Source of the DNA: an uncultured Veillonellaceae bacterium
Lineage (GTDB): Bacteria > Bacillota > Negativicutes > Selenomonadales > Selenomonadaceae
NCBI GenBank assembly: GCA_900314825.1
Contig: OMWS01000004.1
Coordinates: forward strand, 1-64,000
DNA: 64,000 nt
Direction of reading: 5' to 3'
The notes below the pieces were generated by a model. It searched no databases and was not told the origin of the DNA. It was given only the letters and a program-made list of their open reading frames with translations. The first letter of the stretch is position 1; each line of letters starts with the position of its first letter. Below, one piece after another: positions 33,454-41,984 of this stretch. A program made the position numbers and the translations under genes.

Positions 33454-34161
33454 TTATTCCCACGATTCGCTTTGCTTCTTCACGTTCATATCCGTGATTT
33501 TCCAGGTGCCGTTCGCGCTTGGCTGGAGAGTGGCTTGACCGGTGAAGCGTTGGACTTTTACTTTGCCGTTTGCGGCGCGGTCGCGCGAGGTCAGCTGGTA
33601 GGTGAGGGTTTCTTGCGTCTTGTCTGCGGAGATGACGCGGAGGTTGTCAGCGGTGGCGGAGAGCGTCGTTTCGTAGCCTTTGGCGAACGTGTCGTATGCG
33701 CCCATGTGCTGCTGCATGGCGGGGCTGAGGCGTGCGTAGGCGCTTTGCCATTTGCGGTTCGTGAGGTCTTTGTAATAGCCTTGGAGCGCGGCAGCAGAGG
33801 TGCCGTTCGTTTGCGCGGCGGCACCGTTGTTTTGCGCAGGGGCGGCGGCTGGTGCTGCAGGCGCAGCCTGTGCCGGCGCTTTCGTCCCGCTGGAGGATGG
33901 CCCTTCGGGGAGCGGCGGGAGACCTGCTTCCTGCCGCGTGCGGTCTTCTGCGACGGAAAGCGGCTCTGCCGTGAGGGCGGACGCGGCCGACCAGCCGAGC
34001 ACGGCGACGATGCCGAGCGCGCAGAGGGCGAACATCAGGCACATGCGGCGGAATGTGACGTCCGGCGATGCCGCCGCAGGGCGCGGCTTTCCGCAGGCGA
34101 TGCAGAATTTTCCTTTGTTTTCTTGGCCGCACGCGCAGGTCCAGACGGGTTTCGTTTCCAT
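33454..34161 (-). CDS. Zn-ribbon membrane protein with an NTF2-like C-terminal domain
   Basis: A 235-residue protein. An N-terminal zinc ribbon (WTCACGQENKGKFCIACGKP, four Cys) faces the cytoplasm. One membrane helix at about 40-60 follows, then an Ala/Pro/Gln-rich linker of about 60 residues. The exported C-terminal domain (LQGYYKDLTNRKWQSAYARL to the end) resembles NTF2-like domains seen on similar zinc-ribbon proteins. It is the second gene of the operon, 16 bases after the first, which also starts with a zinc ribbon. Confidence 0.72.
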   Translation of the reverse strand: METKPVWTCACGQENKGKFCIACGKPRPAAASPDVTFRRMCLMFALCALGIVAVLGWSAASALTAEPLSVAEDRTRQEAGLPPLPEGPSSSGTKAPAQAAPAAPAAAPAQNNGAAAQTNGTSAAALQGYYKDLTNRKWQSAYARLSPAMQQHMGAYDTFAKGYETTLSATADNLRVISADKTQETLTYQLTSRDRAANGKVKVQRFTGQATLQPSANGTWKITDMNVKKQSESWE

Positions 34162-34177
34162 GCGGAGCCCTCCTTTT

Positions 34178-35065
34178 TTATTTCAGGTGGTTCATCAGCG
34201 CTGCGGATGGCGACGAGGTCGAGAAAAGCACGAAGAACACGACGAGGACGCCGACCGGCAGCACCCAGCCGGGCAACGACGTGGCGCCGAGCGTGACGGA
34301 GGATGTGAGCGTCCTCCACCATGCGCCGAAGAACGCGCCGGGCGTCGCGGCGCGCTCTTCCTCGGCGAGCTTCGCGAGGACGCCTGCGACGATGAGCAGC
34401 ACGATGCCGAGGGCGAGCAGGTACACGCCCCAGTCGAGTTGCGTGGCCGAGGCCGCGAAGCGCCCGAGCGCGTGCTTGCTCATTTCCGCGATGCGCGCTT
34501 GGTAGCGCAGGAGGGCGATGAGGAACGGCAGGAGCAGGCTTGTGCCGATGAGCGTCAAAAATTCCATCCGGCGCAGCCAGGCCGCTACGCCTGCCAAGGC
34601 GCCGAGCAGGGCGAGGAACGCCTGCGATGATTTGCTGAGATCGTCGATCGTGAGCACCATCATGTTCATGAGCGTCACGATGGGCTGGAACGCCGCGAAG
34701 ACGACGACCACTGCGCCGAACGCGCCGAGCTTCTGCGGCAGCGACAGCGACAACGCGGGCAGCGACCGCCCCGCTTTCGCCAGCTGCGGCTGCACTTCCG
34801 TCTTCCACGAGGCCACGGCTTCCTCGACGGCCTGCCGCGCATGCGAGCGCCCCGGCGCGGCCTGCGGGCCCTCGCGATGAACTGCCTGCGGTTCCTCATG
34901 GCGGATGTCCTGCGGCTCCTCGCGATGGATGGCTTGCGGTTCCTCGTGCCGTTCGGCGGGCGGCTCTGTGCGGCGGGCGGGACGCCGCTCCTGCTGTGCG
35001 CCGCACTCCGCGCAGAAACGGGCTTCGTCCGGGAGCTCCGCTCCGCATTTCATGCAGTATTTCAT
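34178..35065 (-). CDS. Zn-ribbon multi-pass membrane protein with octapeptide repeats
   Basis: A 295-residue protein. An N-terminal zinc ribbon (YCMKCGAELPDEARFCAECG) is followed by about four tandem 8-residue repeats of the type RHEEPQAI/HREEPQDI (residues about 38-70). Then come four to five membrane helices, two of them facing a charged loop. It is the first gene of the minus-strand operon and has a strong AAAGGAGG site. The family is not recognised; many Firmicutes use such ribbons on membrane proteins without known role. Confidence 0.7.
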   Translation of the reverse strand: MKYCMKCGAELPDEARFCAECGAQQERRPARRTEPPAERHEEPQAIHREEPQDIRHEEPQAVHREGPQAAPGRSHARQAVEEAVASWKTEVQPQLAKAGRSLPALSLSLPQKLGAFGAVVVVFAAFQPIVTLMNMMVLTIDDLSKSSQAFLALLGALAGVAAWLRRMEFLTLIGTSLLLPFLIALLRYQARIAEMSKHALGRFAASATQLDWGVYLLALGIVLLIVAGVLAKLAEEERAATPGAFFGAWWRTLTSSVTLGATSLPGWVLPVGVLVVFFVLFSTSSPSAALMNHLK

Positions 35066-35114
35066 CGCGTTTCCTCCTTTGATCAGTCAGGAAAGTAAAT
35101 TTCTATCATTTTCT

Positions 35115-35143
35115 ATTTTAGCGAGTTTTTGCTAAATTGGCAA
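35115..35143 (-). promoter_or_regulatory. Promoter of the eight-gene envelope operon
   Basis: On the minus strand TTGCCA (35143-35138) and TAAAAT (35120-35115) are separated by 17 bases, 50 bases before the first gene. A TATAAT (35155-35160) facing the other way may serve the divergent genes but lacks a good -35 box. Confidence 0.6.
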
Positions 35144-35281
35144 TGATTTTTGAGTATAATCGCCCAAATTCCGTCCGGATGGGATTTGTTTTTCCCAAAA
35201 AATCCTGACATAATGAAATTGGAATCGCGTTTTCTTGTGAAAATCGACGGAGGAACGAGAAAAAGAAAGGACGGAACGCCC

Positions 35282-36709
35282 ATGAACAAGCTTTTGCGTC
35301 TCCTGCCCGCATTGTTGCTGCTCTTGCTGCTCGCTGGCTGCGGCCGCATCCAAGAGGACATCGTGGTCGAGAACGACGGCAGCGCGACCGCGACGTACGA
35401 GGTCACGGCCGACAGCGCACTCTACCCCGAGCTCATGAAATACCAGACGCGCCTCCACCCGACGACGATCGAGCCGCTGACGGACGGCGACCGCCAAGGC
35501 TTCCGCGCGACGTACGACATCCGTGCGCTCGACGAATTGCCGGGTCGCCTGAACGAATTCGTGTACATCGACGGGAAATCGTATGATGTCCAGCACTCGA
35601 CGCAATTTTTTTACGACACCTATGTGCTCTCGTGCGAGCATGTCGCCACGAACGATCCCATCTTCCGCGCGCGCAAGATGGCAAAGCCGGCGGATCTGGA
35701 CGGTGCATCGTATGCGTTCACGCTGCATCTCCCAGTAGCGGCCTTTCACTCCAATGCGGACAACGTCGCGGACGACGGACGTACGCTCACCTGGGACTTC
35801 GGGGAGGCAATCTGGGACGAAGAGCATCGGACCGTGCAGCTCGCGTTTCGTCTCTGGAACCGCGCGCACATCGCGATGGCGGCCGCTGCCATCCTGCTGT
35901 TCCTGCTTCTCGCCGCCTGCGCGTTGCTCCGCTTCCGCCGCACGCTGGTCGGCGTATGGAAAGGCCTGTTCGGCTTCGCGCTCGCGGCAGCCGTCGTCAC
36001 GACGGGGATAGCGGCGAGCGGCCTGCGCCAGCCGCCCTGTCCCGTCCCGCAGCTTTTTCAGGCGCCGAGCGCCTATGACGCGCTCCTGCTCCGCCTGCGC
36101 ACCATGGCGGGCCGTGCGCCGCAGCATGTCCGCATGAACCGGACGGAAACGATCGGCGGCGAGGTCTTCACGCCGACCGTCACGACGGACGAGCAGCCCA
36201 CGGAGGTAGGCACGCGCCAGTATCCCGTCGTGCACCTCATCGACGAAGCGGCGGAAGCGCGCATCAACGATGACATCCGCCAGAGCATCCAAGGCATCCT
36301 GCCGAAAGACGACGCCTCGCATTTCGACATGGAACGGCTCAGCTACGCTGTGAAATGCGATACGGCCGACACGCTCTCGCTCATCGTCTGCGAAAGCGTC
36401 CATATCAAGATGGCCGCTCACGAAGCCACGAATGTCGTGACGCTCACGTATGACAAGGCGACCGGCCTGCGCAAGACGCTCAGCGACTATTCCGCCGTCA
36501 CGCCGGACGACGTCCGGAAACGTCTCGAGACGGATCTCTTCCGGTACGTGACCGCCGGGAAGCCGCCACAGAAATACCAGCCGCGATTCCAGGGACAGCT
36601 GACGCTCGGAGATTTTTTCGTCACGCAGGACGGAGAGGTCTGGCTCTATTTCCCGCGCTACGAGCTCTCCGACTACGCGACCGGCGCGACTTGCATGCAG
36701 ATTCTGTGA
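35282..36709 (+). CDS. Lipoprotein with LppM-like and RsiV-like (DUF3298) domains
   Basis: A 475-residue lipoprotein; the lipobox LLAGC gives Cys near residue 21. The first part (residues about 25-195; VVENDGSATATYEVTADSAL) resembles LppM-type extracellular domains. One membrane helix with AHIAMAAAAILLFLLLAAC lies near 205, a second near 235. The C-terminal half (QYPVVHLIDEAAEARINDDI) resembles the DUF3298 domain of RsiV. The ATG at 35282 places the signal at the N-terminus. The domain calls are from memory and moderate. Confidence 0.68.
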   Translation: MNKLLRLLPALLLLLLLAGCGRIQEDIVVENDGSATATYEVTADSALYPELMKYQTRLHPTTIEPLTDGDRQGFRATYDIRALDELPGRLNEFVYIDGKSYDVQHSTQFFYDTYVLSCEHVATNDPIFRARKMAKPADLDGASYAFTLHLPVAAFHSNADNVADDGRTLTWDFGEAIWDEEHRTVQLAFRLWNRAHIAMAAAAILLFLLLAACALLRFRRTLVGVWKGLFGFALAAAVVTTGIAASGLRQPPCPVPQLFQAPSAYDALLLRLRTMAGRAPQHVRMNRTETIGGEVFTPTVTTDEQPTEVGTRQYPVVHLIDEAAEARINDDIRQSIQGILPKDDASHFDMERLSYAVKCDTADTLSLIVCESVHIKMAAHEATNVVTLTYDKATGLRKTLSDYSAVTPDDVRKRLETDLFRYVTAGKPPQKYQPRFQGQLTLGDFFVTQDGEVWLYFPRYELSDYATGATCMQIL

Positions 36710-36718
36710 GGTGACATC

Positions 36719-37183
36719 ATGAAAACCACATCCATCCTCCAAGGGCTCCTGCTCGCCGGCATCCTCTGCTGCGGTGGCCTGCTCGGCTTCCTTGTCTGCC
36801 AGGATGTCTTCGCGCGCCCGCCGCTCGAGGCCGCCGCCACGACCGTCGACCCGCTCCCCCTGCCGCAGAAAACGACCGCCGCGCCAGCCGCCAATGCGCA
36901 AAAAACGGCCGCGCCGTCCAGACCGGCGGCAACCACCGAACCGGGCAACGGCGCCGTCAAGACGGCACCCGCCGCGAATCTCTCGACGACGCTCCACGTC
37001 GTGAACTGCAAGAAATCCATCACGCTCCGCGCAAAGCCATCCGCTGACTCCCAAGAGCTCGCGCAGATCCCCCTCGGCAGCGTCGTCACGTTCCTCGAAA
37101 ACGCCGGGAACGGCTTTTACAAGATCAACTACGACGGCCGTATCGGCTACAGCCTCGCCGCCTATCTCGCGGCGAAGAAATGA
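36719..37183 (+). CDS. Exported or anchored SH3b protein
   Basis: A 154-residue protein with an N-terminal hydrophobic segment (ILQGLLLAGILCCGGLLGFL), a 60-residue Pro/Ala/Thr-rich linker, and a C-terminal SH3b domain (NCKKSITLRAKPSADSQELA, then GNGFYKINYDGRIGYSLAAYL). Lack of a clear cleavage site suggests membrane anchoring. It starts 9 bases after the lipoprotein stop, in the same transcript. Confidence 0.78.
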   Translation: MKTTSILQGLLLAGILCCGGLLGFLVCQDVFARPPLEAAATTVDPLPLPQKTTAAPAANAQKTAAPSRPAATTEPGNGAVKTAPAANLSTTLHVVNCKKSITLRAKPSADSQELAQIPLGSVVTFLENAGNGFYKINYDGRIGYSLAAYLAAKK

Positions 37184-37207
37184 AGCGGGAAGCAGAGGGA
37201 GGACATC

Positions 37208-38452
37208 ATGAGCATCCATTGGCATTCGAAACCGTTGGTGGCGGCCGCGCTCGTCGGGGCCGCTTGCTGGTGCGGGGCACCGCTTGCGGGCGTCGCCCCG
37301 TGGCCCGTGGCATCTGCGATGTCTGCGGCTGCGGCGAATTGGTTTGCGCGCGGCATGGAGGATGACGCTGCGGGACGATACGAGGCAGCGGTGCAGGATT
37401 ACACGGAGGCCATCCGCCTCGAGCCGGAGCTCGCTTTCGCCTACAACAACCGCGGCACGATCTACGCTACGCTGGGCAATCGGGACGCTGCGCTCTGCGA
37501 CTTTGCGGAGGCCATCCGCCTCGCGCCGACGCATACCGCAGCGTACAGCAACCGCGCGAACCTCTATCTGCATATGGGGCGGGATGACGAGGCGCTCGAG
37601 GATTACGAGACGATCCTCCGCCTCGATCCGTCCGATGGTTCGGCGCATGCACAGCGTGGTTATCTGTATCAGGCGCGCCAGAGGTATGAAGAAGCAATCC
37701 AGGACTATACGGACGCCATCCGTCTTCAGCCGGAAGACCGTTGGGAGTTCTATCGGAATCGTGGCGAGGTGTATCAGAAAACTGGAGCGCAAGATGCTGC
37801 GCGGGCAGATTACACGGCGGCTATCCAGTTGCAGCCGCATCGCGCCGAGCTTTATGCGCTGCGTGCGGAAACGGAGTTCAACCTCCGTGACTTCGACGCG
37901 TGCCAGGAGGATGCTGAGCGGGCGGAGGCGCTCGAGCCCGGCCTCATGACGCAGTTCCTGCAAGACCTCCCGCGGGCGCGCGTGGAGACGACGGCAGCAG
38001 AGAGCGGGACAGGCCTCATCCTCCTGCGCGGCGGCGACATCCCCGAGAGCTCGGATCCGGGCGGCGTGCGCACGGCGGAGGATCTCGCGCAGGAAGTGCT
38101 CGCGCTCGTGAATGAGGAACGTGCGAAGCGCGGCATCGCGCCGCTCCGTCTCGCGGATGATCTTATGGCGGGCGCCGCCGTCCGTGCCCGTGAGCTCACG
38201 CAGTCGTTCTCGCATACGCGCCCGAACGGGCAGGATTTTTCTACCGTCTTGCCAAAATCGAACCGAGGCCTCGGCGAGAATGCGGCTGCCGGCCAGCGGA
38301 CGCCGAAAGAGGTCGTCGCGAGCTGGATGGAGAGCCCGGGGCATCGCGCGAACATCCTGGACCCGACATACATTGAGCTCGGCGTCGGCCATGCATTCCA
38401 GACGGGCTCGATATACGGGCATTACTGGATTCAGATTTTCCGGCAGAGGTGA
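37208..38452 (+). CDS. Exported TPR protein fused to a CAP (SCP/PR1) domain
   Basis: A 414-residue protein. After a hydrophobic leader (to about 38) there are about six TPRs (AVQDYTEAIRLEPELAFAYN and similar), ending near 255. A linker leads to a CAP domain at about 285-414 with EVLALVNEERAKRGIAPLRL, FSHTRPNGQDFSTVL, GENAA and the final HYWIQIFRQR. The TPR part resembles the paralogues at 25737 and 27007, which links the two flanks of the block. CAP domains in bacteria are extracellular; their activity is usually unknown. Confidence 0.85.
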   Translation: MSIHWHSKPLVAAALVGAACWCGAPLAGVAPWPVASAMSAAAANWFARGMEDDAAGRYEAAVQDYTEAIRLEPELAFAYNNRGTIYATLGNRDAALCDFAEAIRLAPTHTAAYSNRANLYLHMGRDDEALEDYETILRLDPSDGSAHAQRGYLYQARQRYEEAIQDYTDAIRLQPEDRWEFYRNRGEVYQKTGAQDAARADYTAAIQLQPHRAELYALRAETEFNLRDFDACQEDAERAEALEPGLMTQFLQDLPRARVETTAAESGTGLILLRGGDIPESSDPGGVRTAEDLAQEVLALVNEERAKRGIAPLRLADDLMAGAAVRARELTQSFSHTRPNGQDFSTVLPKSNRGLGENAAAGQRTPKEVVASWMESPGHRANILDPTYIELGVGHAFQTGSIYGHYWIQIFRQR

Positions 38453-38547
38453 ACCGTTAAGGCAGCTGAAGGACGGACGTTGTGACAGGCTCACGGAAAA
38501 AGGAGGCGGATTCTGCTAAGCTTTCAGGAAAGAAAGCAGGTGGTCGT

Positions 38548-39426
38548 ATGGAAAAGAAGCTCATCATCATCGGCGCGGGGCCGGCCGGGATTTCGGCGGC
38601 GCTCTATGCGCGGCGCGCGGGACTTGCGGTCACGGTCGTGACAAAGGGGCCGGGCGCACTCGCGAAAGCTGAGGGCATTGAAAATTATTATGGCTTCGCA
38701 GAGCCGGTCACGGGCGCGGAGCTCGAGCGGCGCGGCATCGAGGGCGCGAAGCGCCTCGGCGTGGAGTTCGTCACGGGCGAAGTGCTGCAGATCGGGTTCA
38801 ATGATACGTTTGATGGTTATAAAGTGGAAGGGGCGGGATTCACGCTCGAAGCGCCGAGCCTCGTCCTTGCGGCTGGCGCCTCGCGCAAGACGCTTGCCGT
38901 GCCCGGGATCGCAGACTTCGAGGGCAAGGGCGTGAGCTACTGTGCCGTCTGCGATGCCTTTTTTTATCGGCAGAAGCGCGTCGCCGTCATTGGCGCGGGC
39001 GCGTATGCGCTGCACGAAGCGGAAGCCCTCGCGCCGCATGCAAGCGAGGTGCACATTCTCACGAATGGCGAAACGCCAACGGCCACATTCCCAGAGTCGA
39101 TGATCGTTCACACGGAAAAAGTTGCGGCCATCGTCGGCGACGATCGCGTTACAGGCGTCGAGTTCGCGGATGGCACGACGCTTTCCATCGACGGCGTCTT
39201 CCTCGCCATCGGCACGGCGGGCAGCACGGCGCTCGCGCGCAAGCTCGGCATCTTGCTCGACGGTGCAAACATCAAAGTCGATGAGACGATGGCGACGAAC
39301 GTGCCGGGCGTCTTCGCCGCCGGCGACTGCACGGGCGGCTTGCTGCAAGTAGCGAAAGCCGTGTATGAAGGCGCAAAAGCGGGGCTGGCGGCTGTGAAAT
39401 ATGTGCGTGAAAAAACAAAAGCATGA
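38548..39426 (+). CDS. Thioredoxin reductase-like FAD/NAD(P) oxidoreductase
   Basis: A 292-residue flavoprotein with IIGAGPAGISAALYARRAG near the start, a redox CxxC in SYCAVCDAFFYRQK, a second Rossmann motif (VAVIGAGAYALHEAEAL, with the last Gly replaced), and the C-terminal FAD motif GVFAAGDCTGG. The NADPH-binding GxGxxA-HRRR signature of true TrxB is not evident, so its electron donor is uncertain. The ATG at 38548 follows GCAGGTGG. It is the last gene before a terminator. Confidence 0.85.
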   Translation: MEKKLIIIGAGPAGISAALYARRAGLAVTVVTKGPGALAKAEGIENYYGFAEPVTGAELERRGIEGAKRLGVEFVTGEVLQIGFNDTFDGYKVEGAGFTLEAPSLVLAAGASRKTLAVPGIADFEGKGVSYCAVCDAFFYRQKRVAVIGAGAYALHEAEALAPHASEVHILTNGETPTATFPESMIVHTEKVAAIVGDDRVTGVEFADGTTLSIDGVFLAIGTAGSTALARKLGILLDGANIKVDETMATNVPGVFAAGDCTGGLLQVAKAVYEGAKAGLAAVKYVREKTKA

Positions 39427-39473
39427 AAAAAGAGTTGCGAAGCGTCATGTTTGACGCAGCGCAACTCTTTTTT
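39426..39473 (+). terminator. Bidirectional terminator
   Basis: AAAAAAGAGTTGCG pairs with CGCAACTCTTTTTT, enclosing an inner GCGTC/GACGC stem. It serves the flavoprotein gene and the convergent Cys-rich peptide gene. Confidence 0.9.
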
Positions 39474-39483
39474 CGTGCGATCA

Positions 39484-39690
39484 TTACCAGCAGCCGTGAT
39501 GCGAGCCGCAACCGCCGCGTGAGCGGCCGTGTCCGTCATAGCATTGGCCGTCGCAATCACCCGCGTACGGGCAATCGCTTTGATAGCGGCAGACCGGCGC
39601 GTACTCTTCGGCTGGCGTGCTCTGAGCGGCGAGCACGGGCACGCTGATGAGCAGGCAAAGCATCACGAGCGTGGAAATTTTGATGAACAT
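39484..39690 (-). CDS. Small exported Cys-rich protein
   Basis: A 68-residue protein. A signal peptide (MFIKISTLVMLCLLISVPVL, ending AAQ) is followed by a mature peptide of about 46 residues with six Cys and a Gly/His-rich end (GHGRSRGGCGSHHGCW). GAGGTG precedes the ATG. The Cys pattern could form disulfides or bind metal. No family is recognised. Confidence 0.6.
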   Translation of the reverse strand: MFIKISTLVMLCLLISVPVLAAQSTPAEEYAPVCRYQSDCPYAGDCDGQCYDGHGRSRGGCGSHHGCW

Positions 39691-39842
39691 GAAGATGCAC
39701 CTCGATTCAAAGATACGAATGGTTTTCTTCTAGTATAGCAGAAAACGAAAAGAAATGCGAGACAAATGCGATAAAATTCGAAATTTCCTTGACGAAAGGC
39801 CTAAAGCCTGCTACCGTTAACCATAGGAAGGGAGGCGAGCGC

Positions 39843-40958
39843 GTGAAGTTCGGAGAGTTTATGGTGCGGCTGAAAAAAGAGCTGCCGCACGTGTTCTTGC
39901 TCGCGGGCGAAGAGCGGTACTACATCGACCGCGCACTCGAGGCGATTTTCGCACAGCTGTTCCCCGCAGGCGGCGCGCGCGACGGCCTCACGAAGCTCAC
40001 GGGTACCGTCGATGGCGACAAGCTCATCGGGCTTATCGAGACCGTTCCGTTTTTCGCGCCGCAAAACGTCATCGTCGTCGAGGACGCGACGCTGTTTCGT
40101 GCGGCGAAGAAGAAAGAAGCGGATGGCGGGAGCGAGGAAGATGGCGCCGACGAAGCAGGGGCGGAGGACGTCGAAGCGGGTTCCGCAGAGGGTAAAACGC
40201 GCAAGAGCGCAAAGTCATCGGCCGACAAGAAGCTTGAGCGCTTGCAGGCGGAGCTTGCCGCGCTGCCGGAGTTTTCTTACGTCATCTTCGTCATGGGCGA
40301 AAAGCCGGACAAGCGCAAGAAGCTCACGAAGACGGTCGAAAAAGCGGGGCTCGTGCTCGAGGCGGAGCCCGTGCGCGCGTGGAACATCAATGATTGGCTC
40401 CAGCCGAAGCTTCAGCGCATGAACCGCGACCTCGACCGCGACGCGTATGAATACTTTGTGAATGCCGTCTCGATGATGCAGGAGATATCGCTGTCGTATC
40501 TCGATCAGGAATTTGACAAGCTCGCCTTGTTTTCGAACAACCGCCGCATCACGAAAAAAGAACTCATCGCGGTGTTTGCCAGGCTGCCGGAAGTCTCGAT
40601 TTTCGCGCTGATGGACGCGGTCAGCGAGAAAGACGCACGAAAGGCGCTTGCACTTTTGACGCGCCAGCTCGCGGACGGCACGTATTTTACCGTGCTCCTC
40701 GTGCTGCTCGCACGTCATGTGCGCCAGCTCTATCAGATCCGCCTGCTGCAAGCGGAAGGCGTGCGCGGCAAGGCGCTCGCGAAACCTCTGGGGCTGCATC
40801 CATTCATCGCGGAAAAGCTCGGCAAAGCGGCCGCGCGCTTCCAGGACGCACAGCTGCGTCGCGCGCTCATCGACATTGCGGACGCGGACTACGCGCTCAA
40901 GACCGGGCGCGGCGGCAATGAACTCCTCGAGCACATCGTCATCGGGCTTTGTGCTTGA
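39843..40958 (+). CDS. holA: DNA polymerase III delta subunit
   Basis: A 371-residue clamp-loader subunit that opens the sliding clamp. The N-terminus (FLLAGEERYYIDRALEAIFA) and the C-terminal helical domain (LARHVRQLYQIRLLQAEG, KPLGLHPFIAEKL) match HolA. The GTG at 39843 is chosen by GGGAGG 7 bases upstream. An unusual acidic, low-complexity insertion at about residues 96-140 (DGGSEEDGADEAGAEDVEAG) lies within the N-terminal domain and is not part of typical HolA. Confidence 0.9.
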   Translation: MKFGEFMVRLKKELPHVFLLAGEERYYIDRALEAIFAQLFPAGGARDGLTKLTGTVDGDKLIGLIETVPFFAPQNVIVVEDATLFRAAKKKEADGGSEEDGADEAGAEDVEAGSAEGKTRKSAKSSADKKLERLQAELAALPEFSYVIFVMGEKPDKRKKLTKTVEKAGLVLEAEPVRAWNINDWLQPKLQRMNRDLDRDAYEYFVNAVSMMQEISLSYLDQEFDKLALFSNNRRITKKELIAVFARLPEVSIFALMDAVSEKDARKALALLTRQLADGTYFTVLLVLLARHVRQLYQIRLLQAEGVRGKALAKPLGLHPFIAEKLGKAAARFQDAQLRRALIDIADADYALKTGRGGNELLEHIVIGLCA

Positions 40959-41029
40959 GACGTTATGTTGTTGTAATCAAATAAGAATACGCTAGGGATA
41001 GCAAACATTTGGGAAAAGGGATGGTATCA

Positions 41030-41947
41030 ATGAAGGTGCTCGTGACAGGTGGTGCCGGCTTCATCGGCTCGCATCTCGTGCGCTTGCTGCAAGCAAAGGG
41101 CGAGGGCGTGGCTGTCGTCGATAATTTTTCTACAGGATTGCGCGAAAATCTGCCGGACGGCACGGAAATCCATGAATGCGACGTGACGAGCCCGGAACTC
41201 GCACAGGTATTCGAGGCCGTGCGGCCCGATGCCGTCGTGCATCTCGCGGGGCAGACGACCGTCCACGTCTCGATGGACGACCCGGAGCTCGACGGCACGC
41301 AGAATGTCGTCGGCTCGATCCATGTGCTCGAGCAGGCGCGCCATTTCGGCGTAAAGCGTGTGATCTTCGCCTCGACGGCTGCAAGCTATGGCGATGTCGC
41401 GGAGGATCACCTGCCGATTGACGAATTCGAGCCGCTCGCACCGCTGTCGTTCTATGGCTTGTCAAAAGTGACGGTCGAGCATTATCTGGACCTGTATCAT
41501 CAGGCGTACGGCCTCGACTACGTCGTGCTGCGCTTTGCGAACGTCTACGGCGAGCGCCAGGGCGACGGCGGCGAGGGGGGCGTCATCAGCATCTTCGCGA
41601 AGCGCGTGGCAAAAGGTCTGCCGATCACGATCTATGGCGATGGCGAGCAGACGCGCGACTTCGTTTACGCCGGCGACATCGCACAGGGCATTTACGCCGC
41701 GATCCAGACCGAGCACGCGAACCGCACTTACAACCTCTCGACGCAGACGGAGACGAGCCTCAACGAACTCGTCGCCGTGCTCGGCAAAGTCGCGGGCAAA
41801 ACACTCACGCCTGCCTACGCCGCCCCGCGTCCCGGCGACATCTACAAGTCGCTCCTAGCCAACGGCCGCGCCCGCCGCTCGCTCGGCTGGGAACCGCAGA
41901 CGAGCCTCGAAGAAGGGCTGCGGAAGACGTATGAGCATTTTTGTTGA
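41030..41947 (+). CDS. NAD-dependent epimerase/dehydratase (UDP-glucose 4-epimerase-like)
   Basis: A 305-residue extended-SDR enzyme. The NAD motif is VTGGAGFIGSH; the catalytic Ser/Thr and YxxxK are in FASTAASYG and FYGLSKVTVEHYL. The residues around DFVYAGDIAQ and the final LGWEPQTSLEEGLRKT match nucleotide-sugar epimerases. The substrate cannot be set from sequence. ATG 41030 and ATG 41021 are both possible after AAAAGGG. It probably acts in surface polysaccharide synthesis, though no neighbour supports this. Confidence 0.85.
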   Translation: MKVLVTGGAGFIGSHLVRLLQAKGEGVAVVDNFSTGLRENLPDGTEIHECDVTSPELAQVFEAVRPDAVVHLAGQTTVHVSMDDPELDGTQNVVGSIHVLEQARHFGVKRVIFASTAASYGDVAEDHLPIDEFEPLAPLSFYGLSKVTVEHYLDLYHQAYGLDYVVLRFANVYGERQGDGGEGGVISIFAKRVAKGLPITIYGDGEQTRDFVYAGDIAQGIYAAIQTEHANRTYNLSTQTETSLNELVAVLGKVAGKTLTPAYAAPRPGDIYKSLLANGRARRSLGWEPQTSLEEGLRKTYEHFC

Positions 41948-41984
41948 AATTCACCGCTCACATGGTTTTACGTGGATATTTTGA

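Noticed and set aside
35132-38494. A 1,120-codon open frame on the minus strand across the lipoprotein, SH3 and TPR-CAP genes
   Set aside because: It is antisense to three genes with clear signal peptides and domains. Its product is Arg-rich and without motifs, as expected for a GC-rich shadow frame.
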